A stretch of 64,000 nucleotides of DNA from Nageia nagi (taxonomy: Eukaryota; Pinophyta): positions 82,088,001 to 82,152,000 of the forward strand of contig JBITNC010000001.1 of NCBI GenBank assembly GCA_050084985.1, given 5' to 3'. The notes below the pieces were generated by a model. The model searched no databases, had not been told where the DNA came from, and saw only the letters and a list, made by a program, of their open reading frames with translations. Shown here in pieces: positions 33,871 through 43,870 of the stretch (its first letter is position 1; each line of letters opens with the position of its first letter). The translations under genes were made by a program, and so were the position numbers.

Positions 33871-35220
33871 GAATACAAAAAGAATAGGCATTTGTAATCA
33901 GGGCTAGTAAGCATGGGAGCGCTGGAAATGTTACCTTTCAGGTCATGAAAAGCTTCACGCACCTTTTCATCCCACACTATCTTCGCATCCTTTTTCAACA
34001 TGTCATTGATAGGCTTAGCGATTTCCGCAAATCTTGACATGAACTTGTGGACAAAATTAATATGGCCCATGAATGACCTCAATTCCTTAACATTTGAGGG
34101 ATATGGGATTTTTTGAATGGCATCCACCCTTTCCGTATCAATAGAAATTCCATGCTCTGAGATGACATGACCCAACAGTCTCCCTTTGGAAGTGCCAAAA
34201 ATGCACTTCATGGGATTCAAGGATATTCCAAATTTCCTACATCTTTCAAAAATCCACCTTGAATCCTCTACATGAGAAGATTTATCTCTTGAAAACACTG
34301 TCAAATCATCCATATAAATGACGATTGACTTCCCGATCAATCCTTGGAAGGCAAAATCCATGGCTCGTTGGAACGTAGCACCAGAATTTATCAAGCCGAA
34401 GGGCATTCGGTTGTACACAAATATTCCCCACTTGGTGGTGAAGGTTGTCTTCAATCTCTCTTTTTCATCAACCAAAATCTGATTCTAACCTGAATATCCA
34501 TCCAAAAAGGACATCATTTGTGAACCATTTACAATCTACAAGACCTCGACCAGGGAGGGAAGATGGTAATTATCTTTATCGGAAGCCTGGTTGAGATGTT
34601 TGAAGTCAATACAAACCCGTATCTCTCCATTTTTCTTCCCCAAAGGAACTATATTTGCAACCCAAGACGAGTACCTAATTGGAAATATAATCTTGGACTG
34701 AGCCAATTTCTGAACTTCTTACAAAATCAAGGGCTCCAAGGTGGGAATAACCACCCTTTGCTTCTTCTTGAAAGGCTTCACGTTCGGTCTAAGGAGAATA
34801 GTATGAGTAATGATATTGGGATCATAAGTCTTAAGATGCTCATACCTCCATGCTATGATATCTATGAACTCCCGTATAACGCAAATAATTTTCGCTCTTT
34901 CGGCACCAATGTAAGATTTCCCAAAGAGGATGTTGTTGGGTCTTGACTCCATTCCCAAGTTGAATGCTTTGGCATCTTCAACATCAATCTGAGCAGTGAC
35001 TTGATGCTGGATTACATCATTATCAAATAGTCTTTCCAAGGTTACAATTACCCTAGGGATCTTACTTGTTTTCAACTGGATGATCCCATCATCCAGGGTT
35101 TCTTCTGTCAAAACTCCGTTATGTTCCACATCAGAGTCAGAAGATTCTTCTTCAAGGGTTTGGGAAACAAACACTCTAGAGTTTGCCATGAAATCCTGAA
35201 TTTATCGTTCATAATGGAAT
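33871..35220 (-). pseudogene. Giant gypsy reverse transcriptase
   Basis: Pre-RT starts at MANSRVFVSQTLEEES (35,189) and includes VTLERLFDND and EFIDIIAWRYEHLKTYD, as in the plus-strand fossil at 13,325. The RT core on the minus strand includes CIDFKHLNQ, MMSFLDGYSG (stop next to it), FTTKWGIFVYNRMPFGL and the catalytic YMDDLTVFS near 34,310, then FMGHINFVHKF. RT copies the genomic RNA. Domain order and spacing are normal for Ty3, with scattered stops. Confidence 0.88.
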
Positions 35221-35339
35221 ACTTGAAGATGGGCAATGTTGTCAAGGACGGAAGGCACTAGGACCAGCTCAACAGTGAACTTCCGCAAACGAGAATTTCT
35301 CCAAGGGTTGGAGTGTGCTTGCAGCAACAGCCAGAAAAT

Positions 35340-35800
35340 CAGCCACTAGATTCTGTCTTCACAAAACAACTTGGATTTTGAACGACTCTAAGACCCTCAG
35401 GAGGTCCCACATTCGGGTCCGGTATCTGTACTATCTCGGATCCTTGCATGAGTAGACATTCTGGATCTGATTCACCACCAACTCTGAATCTCCTATTATC
35501 TTTAGGTACTTCACACCCTTCCGGAGAGCCAATTTTAGTCCGAGAACTAGTGCCTCGTATTAGGCAGAGTTGCAAGTACAAGGAAACTGCAACCAAAACG
35601 AGGCCTGATACCTCTTCCATTTAGGATTCTGCAACTTGACTCCAGCTCTGCTTCCAAGCCTGGATTTCGAACCATCGAACTTGAGTATCCAAAATAGATT
35701 TTCGTTAGGAGGATCAGTACAAATGATTTCAGAGTCCTTGACAGGAGGGGCATGTGAACTCTCCCTCTCAACAATCGACGATGTCAACAATGACATCTTT
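35340..35800 (-). pseudogene. Extra RNase H domain N-terminal of RT
   Basis: Reading minus: FWILKFDGSKSRLGS (first Asp, near 35,690), then YEALVLGLKLALRKG (Glu), KIIGDSELVVNQI (Asp, near 35,490) and DLLRVLESFKSKLF, with a few frameshifts. This is a second RNase H-fold domain located between protease and RT. The plus-strand relative (12,660-13,060) has it at the same place, so the position is a lineage trait and not a local rearrangement. Its role is unknown; in Tat-like elements an extra RNase H lies after the RT-RNase H. Confidence 0.8.
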
Positions 35801-36303
35801 TGTTTCAGGTTCTTGGTTCTCTGACCTCAGGTACCTAGCTTTCTTGAGTTCTTCCAATTGTCTTTCATTCTCATGCTTCATCCAATCAGACATTTCCTCA
35901 AGAGGCTCAGAACCAAGAGCTTCTTGTTTTGTAAGTTTCACATCATCCAAGCAGACACCTTTCTTCTTCAAATGATTATGATACAAGGGAGTCTAAAGAT
36001 ATTCGGTATCGAGACAAGGACCACCTTGGATGGAAGCAAAATCCACGGTATACACTCCCAACTCTTCTTATGCAAAGTGAACCTCGTTCAAATTGTTATA
36101 CTTAGTGATAATCTCCTTGAGATGGGGCTCACTATTTACTTTGATCTGATTTGGTTGTCCTTTCCATTGAAGCTACATATGGGTGAAGTCGGTAGAGATG
36201 TACCCATTAAGTTTCATCGACAAATCCCTGTTGAGCAGGATCCCATATGAATCTGGAATGTCCATGTATTGCTGCACCAGCGGCTCGGAAGCTACTTCAA
36301 TGT
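35801..36303 (-). pseudogene. Giant gypsy protease C-terminal part and linker
   Basis: Continues the protease from 43,871 after removal of the nested insertion: VASEPLVQQYMDIPDSYGILL and LNGYISTDFTH near 36,180-36,300, matching 12,360-12,480 of the plus-strand relative. A charged linker follows (LKKKGVCLDD, MSDWMKHENERQLEELKKA) leading to the extra RNase H. Target duplication AATGT (36,299-36,303) borders the insertion. Confidence 0.8.
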
Positions 36304-36571
36304 TGTGACGTCCCATTTGGACCAATGATGAATTACATCATGATCATTTTGTAATCTAGTGTTTGTTCATGTGCATGTTGTACTTCTGTAACTCAAGCAG
36401 GAGCTTATGGTCTATGGACCCCATTGTGAGCCCAGTAATGGCACATCTCCCCTTGAGTAGTGTTGCATTAGTTTGTAATGGGTTATCCCGAATTGTGAGA
36501 ATCCCTAGATAAACATGAGTCCTATACATTCTAGAGTGAGCAAAAGGATAAACAAGCATTGAGAGGGCTCC

Positions 36572-36757
36572 ACTTACCCCACGTTGGCTTATGAGGTCAC
36601 CTAGACCCCCACGTCAGCTTGAGGAGGCCCATTAGACCCCATGTCAGCCTTGAGGGCCTTTATGACCCCCACGTTCGAACACTGGGCCCATTGGACCCTC
36701 ACGCTAGCATAATGGGCCAATATGACCCCCATGTTGGCATGGTTGACCTGTTGACCC
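36572..36757 (+). repeat. ~30-bp minisatellite in the solo LTR
   Basis: Six imperfect units of 29-32 bases, each containing (G)ACCCCCA(C/T)GT followed by GGCCCAT- or GGCCTTT-type sequence. GC-rich compared with the surroundings. Confidence 0.7.
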
Positions 36758-36784
36758 GTTGGAATAGACTTGGCATGGGATAAT

Positions 36785-37031
36785 TGCAGGAATGGATCAT
36801 AAAACTCCAAGATTAATATTAACTCAAGAATAATTTACAATATATAGACCACAAAAGTGGTTAACTAACAAACTCCTAAAATGGTGCAACTAAGTGTACA
36901 CCTCATCCTAACTAATTTACCTACCTAAGCACTAAGCTAAAATTTCTCTAACTTCAAATGACACTTGTTATTGACACATGTCTAATTTCTAAATATTTAC
37001 AAATACCATAATAAGATTATGGTTTTTAACA
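36785..37031 (-). repeat. Copia 3' LTR
   Basis: 247 bases; next to it (37,032-37,043) the minus strand reads TTAAGGGGGGGAA, the polypurine tract. Confidence 0.95.
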
Positions 37032-37040
37032 TTCCCCCCC

Positions 37041-39032
37041 TTAATCTGAAGGGGCATTTGTAAGTCCAAGCATTGATCTAAATTTCTCGAACTTTTCTCT
37101 TCCAAGCGCCTTGGTGAAGATGTCTGCGATTTGTTCTTCAGTGGAACAATGTTTCACCCAAATTGTCTTGGCCTCTACATGATGTCGAATCAAATGATAC
37201 TTTGTATTGATATGTTTTGTTCGATCATGAAACTTTGGATTCTTGGCCAATTTGATTGCAGAAGTATTATCGATTAACAGTGGAGTTGGAAGCACTTGTT
37301 TCTCCTGCAAATCTTCTAGTATTTTCCTGAGCCACACAATTTCTTTTGTTGCTTCTACTGCAGCCACATATTCTGCCTCAGTAGTGGAATCTGCTGGAAC
37401 AGTCTGTTTTCGTGATCTCCAGGAAATAGCGGCTGATCTAAGACTCATAAGATATCCTGAAGTTGAAACTCCATTTTCCTTATCACCAACAAAGTTTGAA
37501 TCAGAATATCCAACCAGTTTGAAGTCTCTAACCTTGGAATATTTTAGCCCATAATCTTGAGTTCCTTTCAAATATCGAAGAACTCTTTTCGCTGCTAGCC
37601 AATGACCTTCACAAGGTGTGTGCATAAATCGAGAAAGAATTCCAACCACGAATGAAATATCTGGTCTAGTTGTGGTTAGATAAATGAGACTTCCTATCAA
37701 CTGTCTGAATTTAGTAGCATCCTCAAATTGATTTCCCTCAACTGATTTCAACTTCAAATTTTGTTCCATTGGAGTAGAGAGAGGATTGCAATCTTCCATA
37801 CTAAATTTATTCAACAATTCTCCAATGTACTTTTGGGAAATAAATATGTAACTTGGTGTTTGATTTACTTCAACACCCAAGTAGTAGTGAAACAGGCCCA
37901 TATCTATCATTTCAAATCCTTTCTTCAATTCCTGTTTCACAGATGCTATATATCTCTCATTGTTCCCTGTAATCAATAGATCATCTACATACACCACTAG
38001 ATATACAACAGTGTTGCCAAATTTCTTAACAAACAAAGTTGCATCATCAAGGTTGTAGTGCTTGAATTTTAACTTTAAAAGATATTCAGTAAGCTTTTCA
38101 TACCATGCACGAGGAGCTTGCTTCAATCCATACAATGACTTGATAAGTTTGCATACCTTATGCTCTTGACCTTTAACTGCAAATCCCTCAGGCTGTGTCA
38201 TGTAAACATTCTCTTTTAGATCACCAATCAGGAAAGCTATCTTTACGTCCATTTGATGAACCTTCCACTTATGTTGAGCTGCCATTGTCAATAAAGTACG
38301 AATGGTAGCCCATTTAGCTGTAGGAGCAAAAGTCTCATCATAGTCAATGCCTTCTCTTTGTGCAAAACCTTTTGCAACAAACCTTGCTTTGTTTTTATCA
38401 AGTGAGCCGTCTGATTTATACTTGTTCTTGTAAACCCACTTGCATCCAATAGGTTTGATTCCATATTGTGGATCTACCAACTTCCATGTCCCATTCTTGA
38501 TGAGAGCATCATACTCTTTCTTCATAGCTTCTTTCCAAGCATCATGAGAAATAGCTTCTTTAAAAGAAGTTGGTTCAAAATCAACAGAACAATTCAATTC
38601 CATATCAAAAGAATATTCATCATCTGAAACTGAATCTTCTACTACTCCACTTTCATGTCTTGTCTGGTAGGAACTTCGAGTTCCTGTCTTTCCAATTTCA
38701 TCAGGACGAACACTTTCAAGTGTTTTCTGGGCCCATATTGGAATTCTCTGAGATGATTCTGGTTGATCACTGAGCTGAGATGGAGCTTCACTTCCATCAA
38801 GACTTAATCGACCAATTCCTTGAATTACTTCATCTAACTGACGCTCAGATACTGGCACCGATGAACTGGAAGAACCTAGTAGAGGAGGTACTCTTGGTGC
38901 TTGTTCTTCATGAACAAATGGTAAAAATTCCAAATTTGGATCCAATATAGGAATTCCCCCCTCAAGATTTGGAATTTCATAATCTTTTTCAAAATAATGC
39001 TTTCCATGGGTAACCTTATCAAGATGATCAAT
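37041..39032 (-). CDS. Copia Pol C-terminal part: RT and RNase H
   Basis: In the same frame as the upstream gag-integrase frame, after one TAG at 39,033-39,035. From the first Met (38,945) it is 634 residues. RT is at about 130-450: WVYKNKYKSDG, ARFVAKGFAQ, QMDVKIAFLIGDL (family consensus has Asn-Gly; Ile replaces Asn here) and YVDD at 319-322. RNase H follows, with SDSNFVGDKE, TTEAEYVA, DNTSAIKLAKNP and ADIFTKAL. RT makes cDNA and RNase H removes the RNA. No other break is seen, so one suppressed or reverted stop would restore a 1,405-residue polyprotein length. Confidence 0.92.
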   Translation of the reverse strand: MDHLDKVTHGKHYFEKDYEIPNLEGGIPILDPNLEFLPFVHEEQAPRVPPLLGSSSSSVPVSERQLDEVIQGIGRLSLDGSEAPSQLSDQPESSQRIPIWAQKTLESVRPDEIGKTGTRSSYQTRHESGVVEDSVSDDEYSFDMELNCSVDFEPTSFKEAISHDAWKEAMKKEYDALIKNGTWKLVDPQYGIKPIGCKWVYKNKYKSDGSLDKNKARFVAKGFAQREGIDYDETFAPTAKWATIRTLLTMAAQHKWKVHQMDVKIAFLIGDLKENVYMTQPEGFAVKGQEHKVCKLIKSLYGLKQAPRAWYEKLTEYLLKLKFKHYNLDDATLFVKKFGNTVVYLVVYVDDLLITGNNERYIASVKQELKKGFEMIDMGLFHYYLGVEVNQTPSYIFISQKYIGELLNKFSMEDCNPLSTPMEQNLKLKSVEGNQFEDATKFRQLIGSLIYLTTTRPDISFVVGILSRFMHTPCEGHWLAAKRVLRYLKGTQDYGLKYSKVRDFKLVGYSDSNFVGDKENGVSTSGYLMSLRSAAISWRSRKQTVPADSTTEAEYVAAVEATKEIVWLRKILEDLQEKQVLPTPLLIDNTSAIKLAKNPKFHDRTKHINTKYHLIRHHVEAKTIWVKHCSTEEQIADIFTKALGREKFEKFRSMLGLTNAPSD

Positions 39033-41261
39033 CTACCGCTCAACAGTATTGTTACTTTTGGAAAATTCAAGAAAGATAACGTCTCTTGCAAAGAGAAACT
39101 TCTTGTTTACCTCATCATAAAGCTTGTATCCCTTGATAGTGTCTGAATAGCCCAAGAAAATACACTTTCGACTCCTAGCTTCAAGCTTGCTACGTTGTTC
39201 CTTAGGTATGAGCGCATAACAGGTGGAACCAAAGATCCTGAGATGACGTACAGAAGGAATACGACCAAACCACATTTCAAATGGAGTCTTATCTTTGAGA
39301 GCATGATAAGGAGATCTATTTCTCAAATAAACAGCACATTGAACTGCATCACCCCAAAACATAATTTTGACATTCTTAAAGAATATCATTGCACGGGCCA
39401 TGTTCAATAGAGTTCTGTTCAATCTTTCAGCAACCCCATTTTGTTGTGGGTTATAGGGAACAATAGTCTGATGTTTAATCCCATGTTGGTGTAAGTAAGA
39501 TTTGAAGTCATTTGAAGTATATTCCCCCCCATTATCTGAACGAAGGATACCTATACGAGTATGAGCTTCATTTTCAATACTTACATGAAAGTCTTTGAAT
39601 TTGGAAAAAGCTTCAGACTTATGTTTTATGAAATAAACCCAAGACATCCTAGAATAATCATCAATGAATGTCATAATATATCTATTACCAGCTGCAGAAG
39701 GTACAGAAAATGGACCACACAAATCGGAATTAACTAGTTCAAGTTTTCTAGTGGCTCTCCATTGGGAATTTATAAACGGTTGCTTGTGGTGCTTTCCTAG
39801 GATACAGGCTTCACAAGGGGCAACGTTCCTAGGTATTGTAGGCAAACCACGAAAACCTCGTTTCTTTAAAAGACGTAGGTCATCAAAATTAAGGTGCCCA
39901 AATCTAGCATGCCAGAAAAGACTTGAGGGAAGTGTACCTTTTTCTTGATGTGTAAGGAATGCAAATTCCTTCGATCGAACAGAAGCACCAGTGAGTTTCA
40001 ATAGCTTTCCATCTTCCAAACCAAGCATCACAACTTTGTTGTCAGGAGATTGTCGTATTTCCACCTTGCCATCGAACTTATGGATGGTATGTCCTTGTTG
40101 TCGAACAAGAACAAGGGAAAGCAAATTTCTCCTCAATTCTGGAAGATAAAGTACATTTTGAAGCACAAAATCTGGAAATCCTGGTAGTTTAAGCCTGATT
40201 GAGCCAATTCCAGATGGCTTAAGTTTTGATCGATCTGCAAAGTAGACTGCACCATCAATATCTTCATTCAATTCTTCAAAGAAATCCCTCCTGAAAGTCA
40301 TATGACATGTTGCTCCCGTATCAAGCAACCATGCATCTTCCCATGATGCATATGAAGTATTCATTAGGTCACTAAGACCAATGTTACATTCAGCTGTAAC
40401 AAAATGAGCGGATGCAGAGTTCTTACTCTGATCACCTTGTTGCTCTTTCTTTTCAACAATTTTCTCCCATGGAATGCGACATGTAGCAGCTTCATGGCCT
40501 TTTCTATCGCATCGAGTGCAATATAAATTTGACTTCTCCCTTTTATCTCCACGACCTCCTTGATTTCTACCTCCTCTGCCTCTGAAATTTTTCCGACCAC
40601 GACCTCTATTGCTACTATCTGCATAAGAAGCATCATTCTTCTCTGACTGAGCATTGTAAACAATATCTGAAGCATCATTGGTCTTTTTTCCAAAAGCTTT
40701 TTCACGCTCTGCAATCTTTTCTGACAAAGTTTTGAAGGTGAGGGTGGCTAATTGTCCACTCGCTTGAAGTGATTCAAGATAAGTTGAGTATGTGGGATAG
40801 AGAGCTTTGATCAAGGCTGCAAGAGAAATATCAATTTCAACACCTGTAGCCTCGATATCATACATTATTGCACTGATTTCTGAAATAAGTGCTATGGGAT
40901 CATTGTTCTGCAACTGCAAATTGAAGAGCTTTAACTGAAGTTGGATGAGTTCCAATGCTGAATGAGAGTCATACAACTCTTTTAACTTTTCCAGTGCACT
41001 CCAAGCATCATCAATTGAATTGATATGTCGATTGACTTCTTCAGATATAGAAGCAGCTATTAGAGCATACGCTTTGCAATTCTTCATGTTCCAAACCACG
41101 AGCTCTTTGTCATCAGTTGGTTTGATGGGTTTGGTTTTTCCATCGCATATACCTTCCCAAAAATCATTGAAGATGAGCGTATTTTTTATCTTCTTATACC
41201 ATTCTGACCAATTGTTTTGACCAGTCAAAACAGCCCCAATAATGCTTACTAAGGAATGCAT
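39033..41261 (-). CDS. Copia Gag, protease and integrase
   Basis: 742 residues. Gag domain at 1-240 with an RGRG-rich basic stretch (219-240). Zinc knuckle Cys248, Cys251, His256, Cys261 for RNA packaging. Aspartic protease DTGA at 314-317. Integrase zinc domain His451, His456, Cys483, Cys486; catalytic Asp513, Asp576 and Glu612 (spacing fits DD35E). The start Met follows a ~120-base gap after the upstream 163-residue frame. The only visible defect is the terminal TAG, which falls between integrase and RT. Confidence 0.95.
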   Translation of the reverse strand: MHSLVSIIGAVLTGQNNWSEWYKKIKNTLIFNDFWEGICDGKTKPIKPTDDKELVVWNMKNCKAYALIAASISEEVNRHINSIDDAWSALEKLKELYDSHSALELIQLQLKLFNLQLQNNDPIALISEISAIMYDIEATGVEIDISLAALIKALYPTYSTYLESLQASGQLATLTFKTLSEKIAEREKAFGKKTNDASDIVYNAQSEKNDASYADSSNRGRGRKNFRGRGGRNQGGRGDKREKSNLYCTRCDRKGHEAATCRIPWEKIVEKKEQQGDQSKNSASAHFVTAECNIGLSDLMNTSYASWEDAWLLDTGATCHMTFRRDFFEELNEDIDGAVYFADRSKLKPSGIGSIRLKLPGFPDFVLQNVLYLPELRRNLLSLVLVRQQGHTIHKFDGKVEIRQSPDNKVVMLGLEDGKLLKLTGASVRSKEFAFLTHQEKGTLPSSLFWHARFGHLNFDDLRLLKKRGFRGLPTIPRNVAPCEACILGKHHKQPFINSQWRATRKLELVNSDLCGPFSVPSAAGNRYIMTFIDDYSRMSWVYFIKHKSEAFSKFKDFHVSIENEAHTRIGILRSDNGGEYTSNDFKSYLHQHGIKHQTIVPYNPQQNGVAERLNRTLLNMARAMIFFKNVKIMFWGDAVQCAVYLRNRSPYHALKDKTPFEMWFGRIPSVRHLRIFGSTCYALIPKEQRSKLEARSRKCIFLGYSDTIKGYKLYDEVNKKFLFARDVIFLEFSKSNNTVER

Positions 41262-41381
41262 TTTGTAAGATGAAAAGTTGCAAAGTCACAAAAAGAAGTA
41301 AATAATTTACTATATTTGAAATATAAACAATCTTTACTCAAACAAGGCAAAATAGAGCAAGATGATGTCAAATACAGAAAT

Positions 41382-41873
41382 TTACAAGTCTAAATCGATC
41401 CACATGCGATCGATGCATTCACGAATATGTTGCTCAATGACCATTGGTGGATGGATATAATCAGGATCAAAGTTATCTCTCTCTCTTTCTTCAACTGGTG
41501 CAGCTGAAGATATCCAGAATCCTGAATCTGACTCGGAGGCTAGAATATTGAGATTAAAACTTTGATCAACTGGTGCAACTGCTGGAGTATACTCGTCACT
41601 ATCGCTGATGATGATGATCTCAGGTGGCTGTGGTGTTGGTGTGTATTCCTCAATTGAATTTTCTGCAATCTCCTCAGGCTCGTATTCTTCACTAGGAAAT
41701 GGAGCACTATCAAAGTACTCATCTTCAAAATCACCGTCGTAGTGTACGTCAGGAGGAATAATTTGTTGGTATTGAATGACTGTATTTTTGAGATCTTGAA
41801 GAACAGTATCAATACCGTACACTCTTACTTCTTCATCGAAGTTTTCAGGATTTTCATTTTCAATTATATTCAT
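41382..41873 (-). CDS. Leader ORF upstream of copia gag
   Basis: An open frame of 163 residues in the leader, between primer site and gag. It is strongly acidic (many Glu/Asp), Pro-rich in the middle (TPTPQPPEIIIISDSDE) and ends MWIDLDL. There is no similarity I recognise, no membrane segment and no zinc motif. Most copia elements have a short non-coding leader here, so a frame of this length in a young element is unusual. It could be a real accessory protein or a chance opening; alignment of other copies would tell. Confidence 0.5.
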   Translation of the reverse strand: MNIIENENPENFDEEVRVYGIDTVLQDLKNTVIQYQQIIPPDVHYDGDFEDEYFDSAPFPSEEYEPEEIAENSIEEYTPTPQPPEIIIISDSDEYTPAVAPVDQSFNLNILASESDSGFWISSAAPVEERERDNFDPDYIHPPMVIEQHIRECIDRMWIDLDL

Positions 41874-42837
41874 AAGAATGGCATGACATCAAGTAGATCG
41901 TATCATTGCCAAAATATTTGAAAATTAAAAAATATTTTAATATAAAATTAAAATATTTAATAACCTTAAATATTTAAATATACCCAAATATAAAATTTGC
42001 AATTAAATATTTGGAGTACCAAAATATTTTATACACCTTATCACTCCAAAGACACTTAAAATATTTTGAAAATAAGGAAATGATTCAAAATATTAAAAAA
42101 ACACCTTTTAATAAAAATTAGATGCACCTCCTTTTAAAGCTCATGCTCTAAGAGTAGTTGGAGTGCAAAGCGGGTAGTGGAAATGGCACAATATTCCCAC
42201 GTCACTGGAAGAAGTAGAAAAGCGCACGTCCAACTACTTTGTTGCCAGCCTCCACACCACGTTCAGTTTGAGGTCACGTCAGCAGCAGTAATGAAGAAAA
42301 CAAACAAACAAAAGTTACAGTCCAAACGGGTCACGATTGATGCGAGATAGCTCACGAACGTTGTGAGCAGTACTTCCAAAACTCTGCGCCAGTGAACTCT
42401 ACAACCTTTTTTAGTATTAAAACAAATGCGCCACGTTTCCCATGAGCAGACTGAGAGCAGCAGCACTCATTTTCGTCAAATAGCAGCACAGGAATCAACA
42501 AACAAGATGGAAATGAGCAGTGAAGCCTGGGGAGGTTTCAGCAGGAAGAGCTCACATTTCCAGCCAGGAGACTGGTCTGGCACTCGTCCAGATAACCCAC
42601 GTTACGTCTGTAAGCAGTCAACCCACGTTCTGCTGCAGCCAAGACTGCAACGAACAGAGCTACGAGTAGAAAAACCAACAGCCAATGCAATAAACAGTAG
42701 GGACCACTCTTCACGATTTTTGCTGGAGAGGAGCCACGAATTGATAAAACTCAGCAACCAAGACTCCAAAACAAAATACTACTAGAAATCACAGCAAACT
42801 ACAGTGACGAATTTGCATGGAGTTTTCCAAATTCCTT
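41874..42837 (-). other. Copia untranslated leader
   Basis: From primer site to leader ORF, about 960 bases. AT-rich near 41,900-42,120, GC-richer beyond. The plus-strand open frame at 42,426-42,785 runs antisense through it and looks fortuitous. Confidence 0.7.
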
Positions 42838-42849
42838 GCTCTGATACCA
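42838..42849 (-). other. Copia primer-binding site
   Basis: Minus strand TGGTATCAGAGC, complementary to the 3' end region of initiator Met tRNA, the standard copia primer; one base from the 5' LTR end. Confidence 0.95.
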
Positions 42850-42850
42850 A

Positions 42851-43101
42851 AGCAGGAATGGATCATAAAACTCCAAGATTAATATTAACTCAAGAATAAT
42901 TTGCAATATATAGACCACAAAAGTGGTTAACTAACAAACTCCTAAAATGGTGCAACTAAGTGTACACCTCATCCTAACTAATTTACCTGCCTAAGCACTA
43001 AGCTAAAATTTCTCTAACTAACTTCAAATGACACTTGTCATTGACACATGTCTAATTTCTAAATATTTACAATTACCATAATAAGATTATGGTTTTTAAC
43101 A
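42851..43101 (-). repeat. Copia 5' LTR
   Basis: 251 bases, minus strand TGTTAAAAACC to CCATTCCTGCT; the last base is T where the 3' LTR has A. Confidence 0.95.
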
Positions 43102-43870
43102 ATAATAACGAGGTATGATGGATAGACACGTGAGGCTATATATTAAGGATGGAGTTCCATGAGGAGGTTAGCTATTGATTATACTTCTTCTATACAGAAC
43201 CCGATCTCGCATACAAGTCTTAGCAGTGTCGAGCATTATTCCTAGACAATGTCTAGAGGGGTGACAGGGTTGGGAGCCTGGCACTCTACGACTTAAGTGG
43301 GTCACCTAGTCCATCCAATGGTATTTCGAGGGTGAGCTTCTACCTTCAGTGGTCACCAAGGTTCGAGGAGGCTCCTTTGCAAGAAAAGATTCGAAGTCTA
43401 AGGGAGTGACTCTTTCCTATCGTGTTCGGCTTGCAGTTGGTTTGGAACCCTAGATCTAGATATTGAGATCCTCATTGTACTCCGTACCATTCCAAAATAA
43501 AATACAGCCTGTGTCTCTCTCCATTGTGTTGTGCATTGTTTATGTATGTGTGTGTCTCTCGTGTATACTAGTATTGGAAGCTTTTCTGGCTCCATATTGT
43601 TATGTGTCCCCATAGTTGGTAATTTTGTGTTGTGCATTGTTGCTGAAAGGCATTCATGGGGTTTGCAGTGTTGGGAAAGCCCTAGGGGTGACGTCAGCAT
43701 TGGGTGGATCTCATTTGTTGTTGTGTGTTATCCAGGAGCCCTAGCAAGCCCACGTTAGTGCATTGAGGTGTTTGTATTCCCTAAAGGGCAGTCGTTGGGT
43801 GGTGGTAATTGAGGGTTGTGGAAGCCCTAGCTTAGTTTGTTTTTGTTGAGGGTTATTTTGGAACATCACA

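Larger units (their letters stand above)
36785..43101 (-). mobile_element. Nearly intact Ty1/copia element
   Basis: 6,317 bp with LTRs of 247 (36,785-37,031) and 251 bases (42,851-43,101) and perfect target duplication ATAAT (36,780-36,784 and 43,102-43,106). On the minus strand LTRs run TGTTAAAAACC to CCATTCCTGCA. Primer site and polypurine tract are present and a single Gag-Pol frame has one internal stop. The LTRs differ by about five substitutions and a 4-base indel, so the insertion is fairly young. It is the innermost layer of a three-level nest. Confidence 0.96.
36304..43870 (+). mobile_element. Solo LTR (TGTGACGTCCC family) split by copia
   Basis: Starts TGTGACGTCCC and ends GGAACATCACA, with target duplication AATGT (36,299-36,303 and 43,871-43,875). 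About 1,245 bases without the copia element and its duplication. Related to the minus-strand solo LTR at 18,480-22,235. A TATA box (GCTATATATTAAGG near 43,137) indicates plus orientation. It carries a 30-bp minisatellite at 36,572-36,757. Confidence 0.9.

Noticed and set aside
42426-42785. Plus-strand 119-residue protein inside the copia leader
   Set aside because: It runs antisense to the element through a GC-richer leader, has no motif, and no promoter for it is visible.
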